A DNA stretch of 64,000 bases from Protula sp. h YS-2021 (lineage: Eukaryota > Annelida > Polychaeta > Sabellida > Serpulidae). Each line of letters starts with the position of its first letter. Within the stretch, counting starts at the first letter, position 1. Shown piece by piece: positions 46,596 to 59,384 of this stretch. The stretch is taken from assembly GCA_949752745.1 (NCBI GenBank), contig OX457031.1, forward strand, positions 39,281,502-39,345,501, written 5' to 3'. Both the position numbers and the translations under genes were made by a program. Below the pieces are notes generated by a model. That model searched no databases, was not told where the DNA came from, and worked only from the letters and a program-made list of their open reading frames with translations.

Positions 46596-49139
46596 GTCGC
46601 TAACTGTCTTGAAAAGAAAATCAGCATCAAACTTCTTTCAAGAATTTATCAGTAATGTTCAACTGAGATTCAAAGAATAAATTAATTACATTTTGAAAAG
46701 TCACCAAACTGCGAATTTCAGCCTGATTTTCACAAAAGTTCATTTATTTTTATTTTTTCTCATAAATTATGATTATATGTGCTTATGTTCCATGCCGTAC
46801 ACATGAAAACAAGTTCTTAAATATTTTGATCCTTATACAAACACTCCCATTTCCATGCTGACTAATTTATGAAATGAACCCCAAAGTACAGTTGCAAAAT
46901 ATGTTATAGACTACCGAAAAGTGTAATTGGCGCTGATCGATTAAATCGAACTTATGGCGCGCAATTTAAAAAAGATTTTTAACAGCAGCAAAAATTTGAA
47001 TAAATAATAGAAATTATTAAAGTTGTATGTTAATCAATGCATAAATGGGGCATTAATAAGCTCTTTGATCACTGACGCGTGTCAGGGCCTAACTGTTTTG
47101 TACATCATTTGCAATGTTGATGCGACACGTGCACATGTTGACAGCCAAAAGCTACCATTCAAATTTGCTTGATTTATTTGGCTTCTCCTCACTTGACGTC
47201 TTTAAGGCTTGGTACAAATTCAGATGGTCTCTTTGTAAATTAGCAATTAAGCTAAAAGCTTTTCATAAAAACCAATATCGAACTGTACCGAATCTTGAAA
47301 CACATTACATTTACCTATGTTTGAAATCCCAAATAAAAGAACGAAATGACAATAATTTCAGAGAAATAGCAGCAAATATTAACAGCGAGTGTTACAACAA
47401 TCAGTAACATGTTTCAAGAATAAGAAAGTAGAGAACTAAGGTCATGGACATATTTTATTACATGCTGGTGACGCTAAGAAAGGAGTAAGAATAGACATTT
47501 CTGAAAATAATCAATGTTACTGAAAGAGCCAAAGTGAAAATTGTGCGATTTTATTTACCTGTTTTTAAACACATTTGAAAAAAATGGTAAATCTGAAGTC
47601 TACTGGATTTACTTAAATATTAATTAATATTCTGCTATTTTATTTCCATATTTGCCTAAGATTAACACTTTTTACTTTTTCTTCGCTATAAAAATTATGT
47701 AACTTCCCTATTAAATTGAAAATACTTGCCTCAACGTTTTAGCGGAAAAAAGAGAAATTATTTGAAAAAAAAGAAGAAAAAGATTTACCTTTTTAATGAT
47801 AAAAAGGAAAACGTTTTAATGTATTCGTAATACACTTAAGATGCACAGAAAACGACTGCTCATGGCCTTAAGTGTAACCCTATGTAGATAAGAGACACTA
47901 GACACGTGACACGTAGAAAATTACAGATTATCGTGTCAGTTATTAAACTGTGCCCTTAGGCACACACGTCATCACTGGTTTACACCCGTTGCCTCGTATA
48001 CTGGGCAGATTTACTTCATTTCTTTTAGTGACCCTTGCCAGAAAGATGAGAATTTTGTCAGTAATGTGGTCGCATTGTTTACCCCGGGTCGGTTAATATG
48101 ACACAATACTACAAATGAAGTAACAGGAAACTTTGCAAGCTGAATCAATATTTAGAGATCAATATTTACAAACATTATATTTAAGATATCGATAATTATA
48201 TTTGATTATACCGCAATAGAAATAGATTTAAATAATTTCAGAGATTACCCTAAACATTATTGAATTATAGAATTAGAAGTATCTATATATGAATTCGGGG
48301 TATTTCGAATTTAAATGGAGATTCCCTAGATAATTACTTCATTTGAAAAATAAAATTTAAATGTAGAACAGACTTTAAAGTAGGCACAATCCAGTTACAT
48401 TTTTAGATTTATTCAAAATATTAAGACTGATGCATCAATTCAATTAGAGACATCTCTAAATAATGTAAAATTTAAGAACCATCTAATTTAATAAGCTACA
48501 TGTTGTTTTAGAGATGCTGCAGTCAGATCTTTTTGTGGCAATTCTACCTCTTAAATATGTCCCTGTCTTTCAAAATATCTTCAAATTTTGAACAGATGTA
48601 GAACAAATCAACTAAAAAAATTAAAAGCACGCAAAATTCTAATAAAGAAAGAAGTGCTTAGTATCTTTTTGTATATGGCCTAAGCTGATATTTCTGATTA
48701 AATTCGAGATCTCAGAAATAAATTTAAAACTTCTTTATTATTTTAAATTACAGGCAAAAATATATGGCAAAGTTAAAAGAGATATTGCGGTTTTGTGGTT
48801 GCCATGGACACTTCTTACTGAGCAAGTTTGACAGAGTGATAAACTAGACCAACGACTGAATATTTTGGAATTTAAATGAATGTCGTTTGAAATGAAACAC
48901 GTTAAAAGAAAGAGTGATAACAGTTTATTACATTTTTTTTAAGTTGCTGAACTGAAAATCATTTAACCAAGGAAAAAGAAAAGTTAACAACCAGCGTCAA
49001 AATAGAGACAGTACATTTGCTATGTGTCGTCCATCCTAAAATATCACTATACCACTGCGCGCCCCAATTAAACAGTGCGACGTCTGTGTAATAAACGGTG
49101 CGACGTCTGCGTAACATCTACGGACCAGTTTTGCAACAA
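46596..49139. other. No gene seen between bHLH genes
   Basis: A+T-rich DNA. A 97-codon plus-strand frame at 47,114-47,407 has no recognisable domain. Conserved cis-regulatory DNA for the bHLH pair may lie here but cannot be told from one sequence. Confidence 0.45.
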
Positions 49140-49204
49140 TTACAAAAATTTGCAGCCCGTTCCTTTTTGTTGCGACAAATCACAACATCTATAAAGCGTC
49201 TTTG

Positions 49205-49695
49205 TCACAATGCTGGATAGATGTCTGGATTTAGTTGTATATGAAAGTCGAAAACAACATCTTCCCCGACGCAATGAAGAGGCGTTGGACAAAACCAAAA
49301 TCAATTTGTAAAATTGTCGCTCCTTGGCAATGGCAGCCATAACAGTTCTTTTCTAAAATAAGTGAAAATGATGATTTAAACAGAAGAATCTCAAGGGCGG
49401 GTCGGTTTTGTGTCCCTTATTTAGGAAAACAGAATGTAAAGGGACTTCGTGCATATTCCAACACAGGTGAGACGAACAATTGACTCAAGAGAGGGGGTAC
49501 CTTGCTGGTAGGACGGCCATGGTGTCTCAAGAATGCCGATTTCCCCATGTCTATGCAACTACCTTTCTCGACCGAGATGCAACGTCATTCTCCTGACGTC
49601 TATCCAACATCTGTCCAGTGTCGAGGGAAAGACGTTGTTTCGACTTTCATATACTGTGCAATCACATCCGAACTAAATCCAGTGTCTGGTAGCCA
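49205..49695. repeat. Inverted repeat pair, about 90-bp arms
   Basis: CTGGATTTAGTT..GTATATGAAAGTCGAAAACA at 49,222-49,290 recurs in inverse form at 49,600-49,690 (TGTTTCGACTTTCATATAC, AACTAAATCCAG). The arms differ by substitutions and an indel of about ten bases. Probably a decayed foldback or MITE element; ends not defined. Confidence 0.55.
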
Positions 49696-50454
49696 TGCAT
49701 GATCACTGGGATCAAGTGCGTCAGTATCTAAGCATTATCTACGAAAACTAGGGATAAATACAGCTACAAACAAAGTAAATATCATACTGTTCAGTATCTT
49801 AATTCCACTTGCAAACAATGTGTACAAATGGGTATTCTTTGCTCTGGGGGGGGGGGGGGGGCGGGCACTCACGTACTTGTTACCATGCGTATTCATGACT
49901 TTTTAAAACGACCCCTAATCGCGGAGTGCCATGTTATAAATAATACCCCCTTTTTTAACCAAATGCGGAATGAAATTCCGAAATAACCTCAGTTTGTGAA
50001 AAACATAAAGTATTGTGGAGAAATAACCACCCTTTTTAATGAAAATGGACCCCGGGCGGATCGCGTCTGGGCTCAACATTACTCCCCTTCCTCCACGTTT
50101 TTTTTTGGACATCCATGGTAACACATATGATACCACCCCCTTGGGGCTTTGCTACATATTCCGACAATTTATTCCTTTCTGCCGCCTCGGATGGTTTCCA
50201 GAATAAAAATTCCTCCTAGGCTATGTGATATAAGAAGATGACGTTTGGCACACAGATAGGAGATGGTGAGACTGTGCAGTCCGCAAGGTCAAAATAAGGT
50301 CAAAGTATCTTTTACCTAAAAATGGTTTCCAGAAAACTCCTCATAGATGCTTTACGTAGGACCACGGCATTAATATTTTAAACATTTTTACAGCTTCACG
50401 GATTGCCCAAATTAACAGTTTATAACTATGGAATGCCATTTTCACATTTATTAG

Positions 50455-50900
50455 GGAATTATTGATATCAAGAATTAATTTTTTATCTCAAAAATTGATT
50501 TTTTGTTATCAAGAAATAATTTTTGATCTCAAAAATCAATATTTTGATATCAAGGATTATTTTTTGCTATCTACAATTGATTTTTGATATCTCTTAATGT
50601 ATTCTTGATCTCAAAAATTAATTTTTGATATCAATTAATATTTAGAGATATCAAGAAATATTTATTGATACCAAACATGCTTTAATGATATCTAAAATTG
50701 ATTTTTTTTTAGATAAAAATTCAATTCTTTACAGCAAAAATTTAATATTTGAGAGCAAAAATATCAATTTTGAGCTCAATAATTCATTTTTCTTTTATTG
50801 ATATCAAGAATTTATTTCAGATATCATTATTTCAGAATGAGACTTTTTTAATTTGTATTTTGAAATCTGCAAATGATTTTTGGATCTCAAAAATTGATTT
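50455..50900. repeat. Degenerate GATATC/GATCTC-rich repeat
   Basis: Some fifteen occurrences of TTGATATCAA-like palindromic phrases (GATATCAAG, GATCTCAAAAATTGATTTTT) spaced irregularly at 20-40 bases. No coding capacity. 49,700-50,455 and 50,900-51,640 show no gene. Confidence 0.55.
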
Positions 50901-51647
50901 TTGATTCAAAATATTGGTCTAATTTAAAAAAATTCAGAAGTACACATATGTAAACTGACTGGTCTTTGCATACAGAATCTTTCTTTAAATTTTTTACTGT
51001 ACAAAAAAAAAAGCAATTCTTGAGATTAAAAATTGTGTTGTTGTTATTATTGATCTAAATAATTCAAGCTTTCATCTCCAAAATTTAATTGACGATTCGT
51101 TAAATTTTATGTAAATGTGTGTCTTCCTTTAGATTTTTAAGTTTGTAAATTCAATTATTCGATCTCACAAATAAATTAATTGATAGCAAAATATAGATTG
51201 AGATCTACATTGTTTTTTGATGTCTTTAATTATATTTTTATATAAAAATACGCATTAAATGTTAAAACGGCATTTCATAAATAACAAATCTTACATGCAC
51301 ATAATATTTAAAGAATTACTTTATAAATAATTTAGCTCTGTAACATCAATTACTTAACATAAAACACTATTCTGCAGAAAAATAACGTTTTCAAGTGAAA
51401 ATAATAGCCCTAAATAGTGATACTATGTAAACTATCAATCTAAAATATAATCCCCACGTATATATTGCACTTATGTTTTTTTTACATCACAAATTGCCAA
51501 CAAAACTGGCTGCAAATCATTTACATGACAATATTTAAATATTCAGCAAATTTTGATTTATCTTGAGTCAATAGGAAGTATGATGTTGAACTTCCGGACA
51601 ACATTTTCTTATTGGTCAATAATATTTTCATGTTGGCTCAAAATAAT

Positions 51648-51752
<105 letters not shown>

Positions 51753-52384
51753 TCTGTTACATGACGTAACTGATGTATTGATTACAAATAACTATAATAT
51801 CTATCGATATTTGTGTTCTGGTCAACATTGAAACAATATTAATTTGGGAACCGGCCAATCACATTACAGCATTTTCCTTAATCATGTAACCATTAAAATC
51901 TGTACTCTTTTTATTTTATGTTTATTCTCATTTATAAAGTAAACCTTAAATTTAATACTTTTCATTTAAATAAATACATGTCAATATAAATAAACGTATT
52001 CGACGTGTAGAAAGACAATTGATCTCTATCTCCAGAGTTTTCAAATTGTTAAAGAAGTCCGACTTAAAATTCAGTTATTGTGAGGCATGACAGATCTTGT
52101 GTCACCAAATTGTTAATTTGATCTTTTTTATGCCAATAATTATGCACTTTCGTCGTCATTATATTGTTTCAACGTAAGTAGTTACAATGCACATACCCAC
52201 CCCCCCAAAAAAACTACATTTTTTAAATTTTTAGGAATTCTCCGAAATATTTGTAGCCTCTGTGTTTTTCACGTACTGAAATAAGGAGCCTCTTCTTTCG
52301 ATAGAATAGTTTGCTCCTTACTCATGTTCCTCAAAATTCTGTGAATTAAAATACTTTATATATAATATGCATACATCTGACTCT

Positions 52385-53059
52385 TCAGAGGTGGTTAACA
52401 GGGCTTTGCATAATAAAGGCGTTGTCGGGCATAATAGAGTTGGCCACAACAGTGTCGTAGGGTTGCCATACAGCGGTCTTACCAACATCTAACCCGTGGA
52501 TCTGTTGCTGCTGTTGCTGTTTAACCAGTTGCTGCTGTTTCATCAGCGAGTATATATCCTGTCCTGTCAATAACTCGGTCATGAACGAAATATAATACAT
52601 GGCTAAGCGGAGCGTTTGGATCCTCGATAGTCGCTTCTCATGCGGGAAAGCCGGAACTCGTTTACGCAGCTTATCGAACGAAGCATTCAAACTGCACATG
52701 CGCCGCCTTTCACGTACGTTTGCTGCTACCCTTTGTGCAGGGGTCGTTTTCCGTTTCCGCTTTGGAGTATGTGATGCTTTAGTATTCTGTGTGGCCAGTG
52801 GAGGTGCAGGCGCACTTGCGGTTAGTGCAGGTGTACTTCTGTACTTCATATCCCAAGCTGATGTGAAAGCGCTCCATGGTGACTGAGTAAGCACCTCAGG
52901 GCCCAGTGGTTTTGCGTTGCAAAGCGTTGTTGCCATGGCAGCGCGTGTGATGTCATAGGGATACGGTGTCCGCGACAAGTCGTTAAAATGATACAAAGCG
53001 TTTTGACTGCTGTAATATTCACTAAACGCGCTGGCCGATAATGTTTTAGAATAATCCAT
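52385..53059 (-). CDS. bHLH transcription factor, Fer3/FERD3L-like (paralogue 2)
   Basis: 224 residues, single exon. bHLH at about 109-165: [56 protein letters not shown]. It is closer to typical FERD3L/Fer3 than the first paralogue. The N-terminus has a Tyr/Ser-rich segment and a basic stretch (KRKRK, 100-104) that probably serves as nuclear signal. The C-terminus contains Gln tracts (about 172-187). Head-to-tail arrangement with the gene at 45,819-46,595 points to an old tandem duplication. Confidence 0.87.
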   Translation of the reverse strand: MDYSKTLSASAFSEYYSSQNALYHFNDLSRTPYPYDITRAAMATTLCNAKPLGPEVLTQSPWSAFTSAWDMKYRSTPALTASAPAPPLATQNTKASHTPKRKRKTTPAQRVAANVRERRRMCSLNASFDKLRKRVPAFPHEKRLSRIQTLRLAMYYISFMTELLTGQDIYSLMKQQQLVKQQQQQQIHGLDVGKTAVWQPYDTVVANSIMPDNAFIMQSPVNHL

Positions 53060-53969
53060 TTCCGATGTGTATTTGTTTCATTATAAGATTAATAAGATTT
53101 TAAATACAAAAATGTGCTACCAATTTAAGTTTAATGAATGCAGTTATTCTGCTTTAAAAAACTGCTTTGCCCCAAAAGCTGTTTTTGTAGCTTGTTTTTT
53201 GTTTCGATATATACAATTTACAGTGTGTTTTTTATATGCAAGTATGAACAAGACATAAACAATTACGGTTTGATAAAAAAAAAAGCAATGCATGTAACAG
53301 CAGACGTTGAGAGGTGAGACATATTGTCGTTATTGGGTGACTGCGTCACACCCACATGGCGAAGTCTGTTACCCCGATATTGCTGGCACTAAATGCTCAT
53401 TTATAAAAATATCTCAATTACAGTGAACGATATTTTTTTGACAGTTCAGTCTGGTGTGTACCTTTGTCAACCTAACCCATTATTTTATTATTATTATTTT
53501 GTAATTATTATTATCTTACTATATCCTAAAGAAAAGGTCATCATACCATGAAGAAAACCCATTTTTTCCATCAAGTCAGGCAGTGATCATTCTTATTTTT
53601 GCCTGAAAATTTAGAATAAGGCTGGCAACCAGTTTTCGTTTTTATGTGCCAAAATATAATTACCTATAGTTAATAGTTCATATATAGAGAACAGATGTTA
53701 CCTTGGCAACATGCACAGTAATCACTCGGTGTATTTTAAAGAACGAGTTTAGTTAAAACAATGATTTAAAAAAAATACTCACTTCCATTTGAAATTTTAT
53801 TTATAATTGCTTTTCAAAGACCATACGTAAGTACGTAACCATGGGGGGGGGGGGAGGCAGGGGGTGGGAGGGTTGTCTGGGTCTGCAGTGTGAATGTTAA
53901 TATAAAAGTGAATGTATGGCACGAAAATACTCGTCCATAAGTTATCCAAACGCCCGCCTAGCGCGGAGT

Positions 53970-54085
53970 GCCCGTTGTTGTTCAACAGCCGACCTCTTCG
54001 GCGGTTCGGTCTGTTGTGCATAGCACCTTTTCACTCCACAGAACCACTGGGGATTCTGCGAAAATATTACTCATAAAAGAAAGGA
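53970..54085 (+). repeat. Interspersed repeat, member 1
   Basis: CCGTTGTTGTTCAACAGCC, GGCGGTTCGGTCTGTT and CCACTGGGGATTC in fixed order. The same order recurs at 61,952-62,070 with about 80% identity. A SINE tail or MITE is likely. 53,060-53,969 and 54,086-56,863 show no gene; poly-G runs lie at 53,844 and 54,716. Confidence 0.7.
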
Positions 54086-56863
54086 ACTAGCCACAGACAC
54101 ACATGAACACTCGGAGAAGTGTTTGCAAGGTTTCTGGGCCTCTTTTTGTATGTTGGAGTGAGTCCCGAAACAATTGTTTGTATGAAATGCGGAGTATTAA
54201 ATGAAAATTACCCCCTTTTTGGGGGAGGGGAGGTTGGGGGATAAACTTTTCTGGGTATTTCGTGTACGTGCCTCTTAGATTACCCTTGTGGCTAAAAGAT
54301 TGGTCTTTGCATTTTCGTTCTTTTTCCTCAGTTATTTGGTTAGTTATCATAATTATATTCTAGACTAAAATTGGATATTGGAATCACAACCACAATGCGC
54401 TCTTTGGAGAAAAACATATATTGGTAATTTGAGTGGGTTGATGAACTTTTTTTAAATGCTAAAGAAGAACACTACGACATCTAAAAAATTAAATATTTAT
54501 AATGCATAAGATCGAAAGATATTTATTTAAGATATTTAATTATTTATATGATGTATTATGCATATCGATGTTTCTTATCGATAAAAGGCGTTATACCCTA
54601 ATATGATCTTGCCAGATAACGAGTGCATTCTTAATCTATCCTTCGGTGTGTTATCATACATTTCGGGAAATATAAAGCGAAACAAATTCCATACTTTGTG
54701 AGTGCACTTTAAAGGGGTGGGGGGAGGGGGGGGGGTGGGGTGGAGGTATTCGTCAGGCCAGTCAAAATCTTGCAAAACAGTCATGTATTTCCCTAGAATA
54801 CATTTCCAATTCTAATAATTGAACAAGGTTGGTCGCTATTGGTAGGTATTTCATAGAAGCGGTCTCGTGTGTACACAGCGCTTATCCATATCATGTAACA
54901 GGACCCCACAGTGTCAATAGTGTAATCAGGTTTAGTTTACGCGGATCAATATAGCGGTTAATATAGACTTCAATGCAAAACATAAACTGATAATAAAAGT
55001 ACTTTTTCTCTTATGTATATTAGCCGGATATTCTGTTAAATTTCAACCGTGCGAGAGGTAGTATAGACAATTAAATTCCACTTTCATCGCTGTGGATAAA
55101 GACACACTTATGTATATAGGTTTGACCCAGAAGATAACACAGGGTAAGGGAAAAAATAAAATGCCATTTTTATGGTGTATGCATGTGATAAATGGATATT
55201 TGTAAGCGTCACATTTTGAGAAGTGGTTATCGCGAAGTTTCTGACACTAACCCAATCAGTTCTGTCAGGGGTCCAGGTTATGTGCTATCAGACAACACAC
55301 TCGCCCTTTACCTCCAAAGAGCGAATCTCTCTTACTAAAATCAGCTCCGATGTGATTTTTAGTTGCATAATCAGCACTAACAGTTAAAAGGACTTTGCTT
55401 TCTTCAAAAATGAAGGAAAGCCTTGCTGTGGTTGAAATATCCAAACTGGATATGAATTTGTATAATTATGGTCATCAAAGTCCACAGTGATAAAATTTGT
55501 GTAATTATAGCTATCAAAGTTCATACTGAATTTTTAGATCTGAAGTGTGATAAATAACTTAGTAGTATTACCAATATAAGTGCTTTACGTCTTATTATTG
55601 GTTCAAGTTTATGCTTATTTAATTGCATGCTGTCTTCCGTGAAGCTTAATTTTGTCCATATTACTACACTGGAAATAACCAAAATCAGCTATGAAAGTTT
55701 CCGTGATTTTTCTGTTCCTCATTCAACGCATTCAGTCAATAAATAGTTTATAAAAATGTCAACTTTGGCGTTCTATTTACTTTTGATGTATGTCAAATAT
55801 ATATAGAAATTAAATTTCACATAGCAAAAGCCCCCCAGAGAATGTAATGACGGTAATTAGAGTAATTTACATGCGTGGCGAACTTCATCACAGTAAATTT
55901 TTCCCAACGCCATACCTGTTTGATAAGAAAAGGAGAAAAGCTTGTTTGCATTGAATTGGGCCTATGATAACAAGCACTTTAATACATCAAATATAATTCT
56001 TTCAAGGTTTGTTGATACACAAAGTATTACCATTACAATGTATTGCACCTTTTACGTGATAAGGAAAATTTCTGCTATTTAGATTGTACAGTCTTTGAAA
56101 AGACAATATAATTTCAAAGATCGGCCATTATATTGTGTTTTGCATGCACAGAAAATGAAGCATTTTGGAATCAGTAATTAATGAAGTTATTCACACTTTA
56201 CTAAACCAGTCAGACTGCCATGAATCTGTTTTATAGATACATTTACTGACACAATAGGATATTAAAGTAAGCAAAAATAACAATAGTTATTGATTCGCTG
56301 AAGTCAATAGTGAATAAATATCACGATGTTCTACAAATATTGATAGAATTCCGTGCGATATCCGAAGGACAGAAAAAAATAGAAACAAAAAATAATAATA
56401 AAAACGAAATTAAAAAAAAACAAGCACTCGGATAAACTTCAGCTTCCGGCTTTTGTATTTACGCAAAACATGTCCTCAGGTAAAGACATGATTTTAAAAT
56501 TTTGCTTGTCCTACTATAAAAATTGGATATGGATTACGGAATCCCTTGCTTTTATTTACGAGATTATCCCAGCAAGAAACTAATATAACAGTGTAACAAC
56601 ACGCGATCATCTCATTGGGACTTCAATGTATGGGATAAAACTGGCGTGAGTCAACATTTTTCGCCTTATTTGTGTAAACTTCTATCATGACGTCATTTTA
56701 TATATCTCACTTTGTAGTCAGTCACCGTCTAGCATATTTAGCCACGCTGAACTAATATTAGTTTTTATTTCTGATTTTCATTAAAAAGAACAGAGAACAG
56801 ATTATTCACGCGAAGAAGAACACAAAAATTGAGAATACTGAGCACACCAGCCAACTTTCAATT

Positions 56864-57954
56864 GAAGGGGTCCATGCATAAACTTGATAACTGCAGTTAT
56901 CAGGAAAATGCACTGTTACCACCACGGTATTTCGTGGCCTCTGTTCTATCGGTAAACGGCGTAAAGCCCCCCCCCCCCGGCGAAAAGCCCCCCCCCCGGC
57001 GAAAACCCCCTACATTTTGCCACCCTAGGCGAAAAGCCCCCCCCCCCCCGGCGAAAAGCCCTACCGGCAGAAACCTCCCCCCACCCCACGGGCATTTTAT
57101 TTAGTACATTATTTGAAAATATTTTGAATTCATAAATATAATTTTCAAGGAAATGTAGGTCATTCGGCAAAATTCAAATATTATGCTATGTGAAAACCAC
57201 AAACCACACAAAGTTGATTGATGTGGAGACCACAAAGGCGTCACCGTCCATAGGGATCTGAACTACACAATAGACTATTGTAAGCTGGATCACACTCATA
57301 ATCCCTGAGCCCACTCCTATCGTTGCACTTCATCGCTGATACCACACCTTCAAAAAAATTGCCGTTGAGGATGAAAGGGTAAGATGCAATCGAAGATTAA
57401 TCCTCCCGGAGTGCTGCGAAAGCTGTAAAAATGTGAACTATAGTGTAAAAGTGAATTATTCGTTCTTATTTGTCTCTGATATCGCTTATATATATATATA
57501 TATGTTACAGGGAATCTGTGAAATTAGGGATTTCATGAAATCCCTAGTGGATTCGTGTAATAACTTGTTCAATCAATTTCGATGTTTTTAATGAGAATTT
57601 TCATGTCTGCAATGTAGTATTTTACCGAAATTAATAATAGATTTTGAATTAATATACTCAAAGCACTCGGTTACCAAACTATCATTCATGAGATACTTCA
57701 GTAACTGAATTTAGCGATATTTTTATCCTATGTAACCTATGTCACATTTCACGCCAACTTCTGTTATTTTGGATGGTAACGTTATAAATTCCAATTCCTT
57801 TCGATATGAAAAGGGATACATAGTTTTGAAGAACCACTAAACAGCCTTCCTGAATGGATAATTTTTCAAAATACGTTTACAATCAACATGAGCTTATTCA
57901 TTACACGAATTCCCTAGGGATTTCATGAAATCCCTAATTAAACAGATTCCATGT

Positions 57955-58045
<91 letters not shown>

Positions 58046-58363
58046 TAATATATATACATATACTCTAGAAAAAAAATGACCGGGGAGGGGCGGGGGGGGT
58101 TCTGCCGGTAGCTCTTTTCGCGGGGGGGGGGGGGCTTTTCGCCGGGGGGGGGGGGCTTTTCGCCGGGGGGGGGGGGCTTTTCGCCGGGGGGGGCTTTACG
58201 CCGGCATTCATAAGTCTTACACCTCAAAACCGATTAGAAGTGCGCATTTTTTAGGAAAAGGCGATGGGAAAAACCTATGTTTGTTACTAAAATTTCAAAC
58301 TTTAAAAGCGTTTTTCTCCACCGCTGATAACTGCAGTTATCAGGTTTATGCATGGACCCCTTC
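56864..58363. mobile_element. MITE-like element, 1.5 kb, 40-bp inverted ends, AATT flank
   Basis: GAAGGGGTCCATGCATAAAC + TTGATAACTGCAGTTATCAG at the left is matched inverted at 58,322-58,363 with one mismatch. AATT flanks both ends (56,860-56,863; 58,364-58,367) and may be the target duplication. Subterminal inverted arrays of GGCGAAAAGCCCCCCC occupy 56,958-57,070 and 58,085-58,203. No transposase is present, so it is non-autonomous. Confidence 0.75.
57501..57960. mobile_element. Second MITE nested inside the first
   Basis: About 60-bp inverted ends: TATGTTACAGGGAATCTGTG and TAGGGATTTCATGAAATCCC at 57,501-57,565, inverse at 57,895-57,960. It is flanked on both sides by TA repeats (57,489-57,500; 57,960-58,038), consistent with TA target choice. 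The 330-bp interior has no gene. Confidence 0.75.
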
Positions 58364-58367
58364 AATT

Positions 58368-59384
58368 ACTCTTGAAAATTTTGACTCAGACGGCTGAACA
58401 ACTGGACTCAGACTGGACATTTTTTATCTATTTTAACCATTTGTTTATTTTATTATCGTTATCCCAATCCCAAAATAACAGTTTAATATTATAATAATAT
58501 AAATACATATACGTTTTGGCTCACACCTAGTTTTTTTTAATTACAAGCTATTTCTAATATTTAATATGAAGAGCTATAGGCCCGATAGCAAAGATCCAGA
58601 CTTGTTCAAGTCACCGCCTAGGGACGGCGGATCAATCGAAACAACATGACACATGCGCAACAACTAACTTCCACTGAGTGGGGATATCAATGTCAACAGA
58701 ATCCTTTTTTTCGATTCGAGATGACTTAATTCAATAAATAAATGAATAAAACAACAAAAAAGTATTAAAACACACAGACAAAAACAACAAAAGCCAGGAC
58801 TTTTGCAGCATTTCTGCTGCTGATTACCGGCTAATCTGTCACGCTGCACTTAATGTATGCCATGCACCACTTTCTTATTGAAATAGACATGTACATATGA
58901 AACTGTTACAGTAAGAAAAACTATCAAGTTTCGCAGATGATGACATACAATATCGAATTGCATTGTTGCATATTTCATTACATGGAATACATCCAATTTT
59001 TTTGCTTTTTCGAGCAACATAAACAAGAAATTCTTTATTAATTACCCCTGTTCATGGCGCCGACCTGTAGAAGGGCATTCATGCACGAACATGCCGACAC
59101 GTTGTAATTATTTTTTGTAGTGTCGGTACTGACCTGCCCTCATTCTGTAGTTCAATTATCTTTTCTTTTTTTTTTTTGTAAAGATCCGTCTTCGGTTGAT
59201 AGACTGTACTGTGATAAATATATTATTTAATTATATTTATATGTTTTTAGTTAATGAGATTTATATCTGTAAATTAGTTTTCGTTTCGTTACAGGATCAA
59301 CAGTGCATTGCAGTGTGAAATCGTGTTTTTATCGGACAAAGGTATAACAAAACAGAGACATTTACCATAAACGTTTATTGAATT
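58368..59384. other. Upstream region of the GPCR gene
   Basis: No other gene seen. A likely splice acceptor (TTTCGTTACAG) ends at about 59,294, 90 bases before the GPCR ATG, suggesting an upstream 5' untranslated exon. Confidence 0.45.

Noticed and set aside
47114..47407. 97-codon ORF between the bHLH genes
   Set aside because: No domain, composition like the surrounding DNA, no supporting splice or promoter signs.
49140..49702. Two 66-codon ORFs on opposite strands
   Set aside because: They read the two arms of an inverted repeat; no domain recognised.
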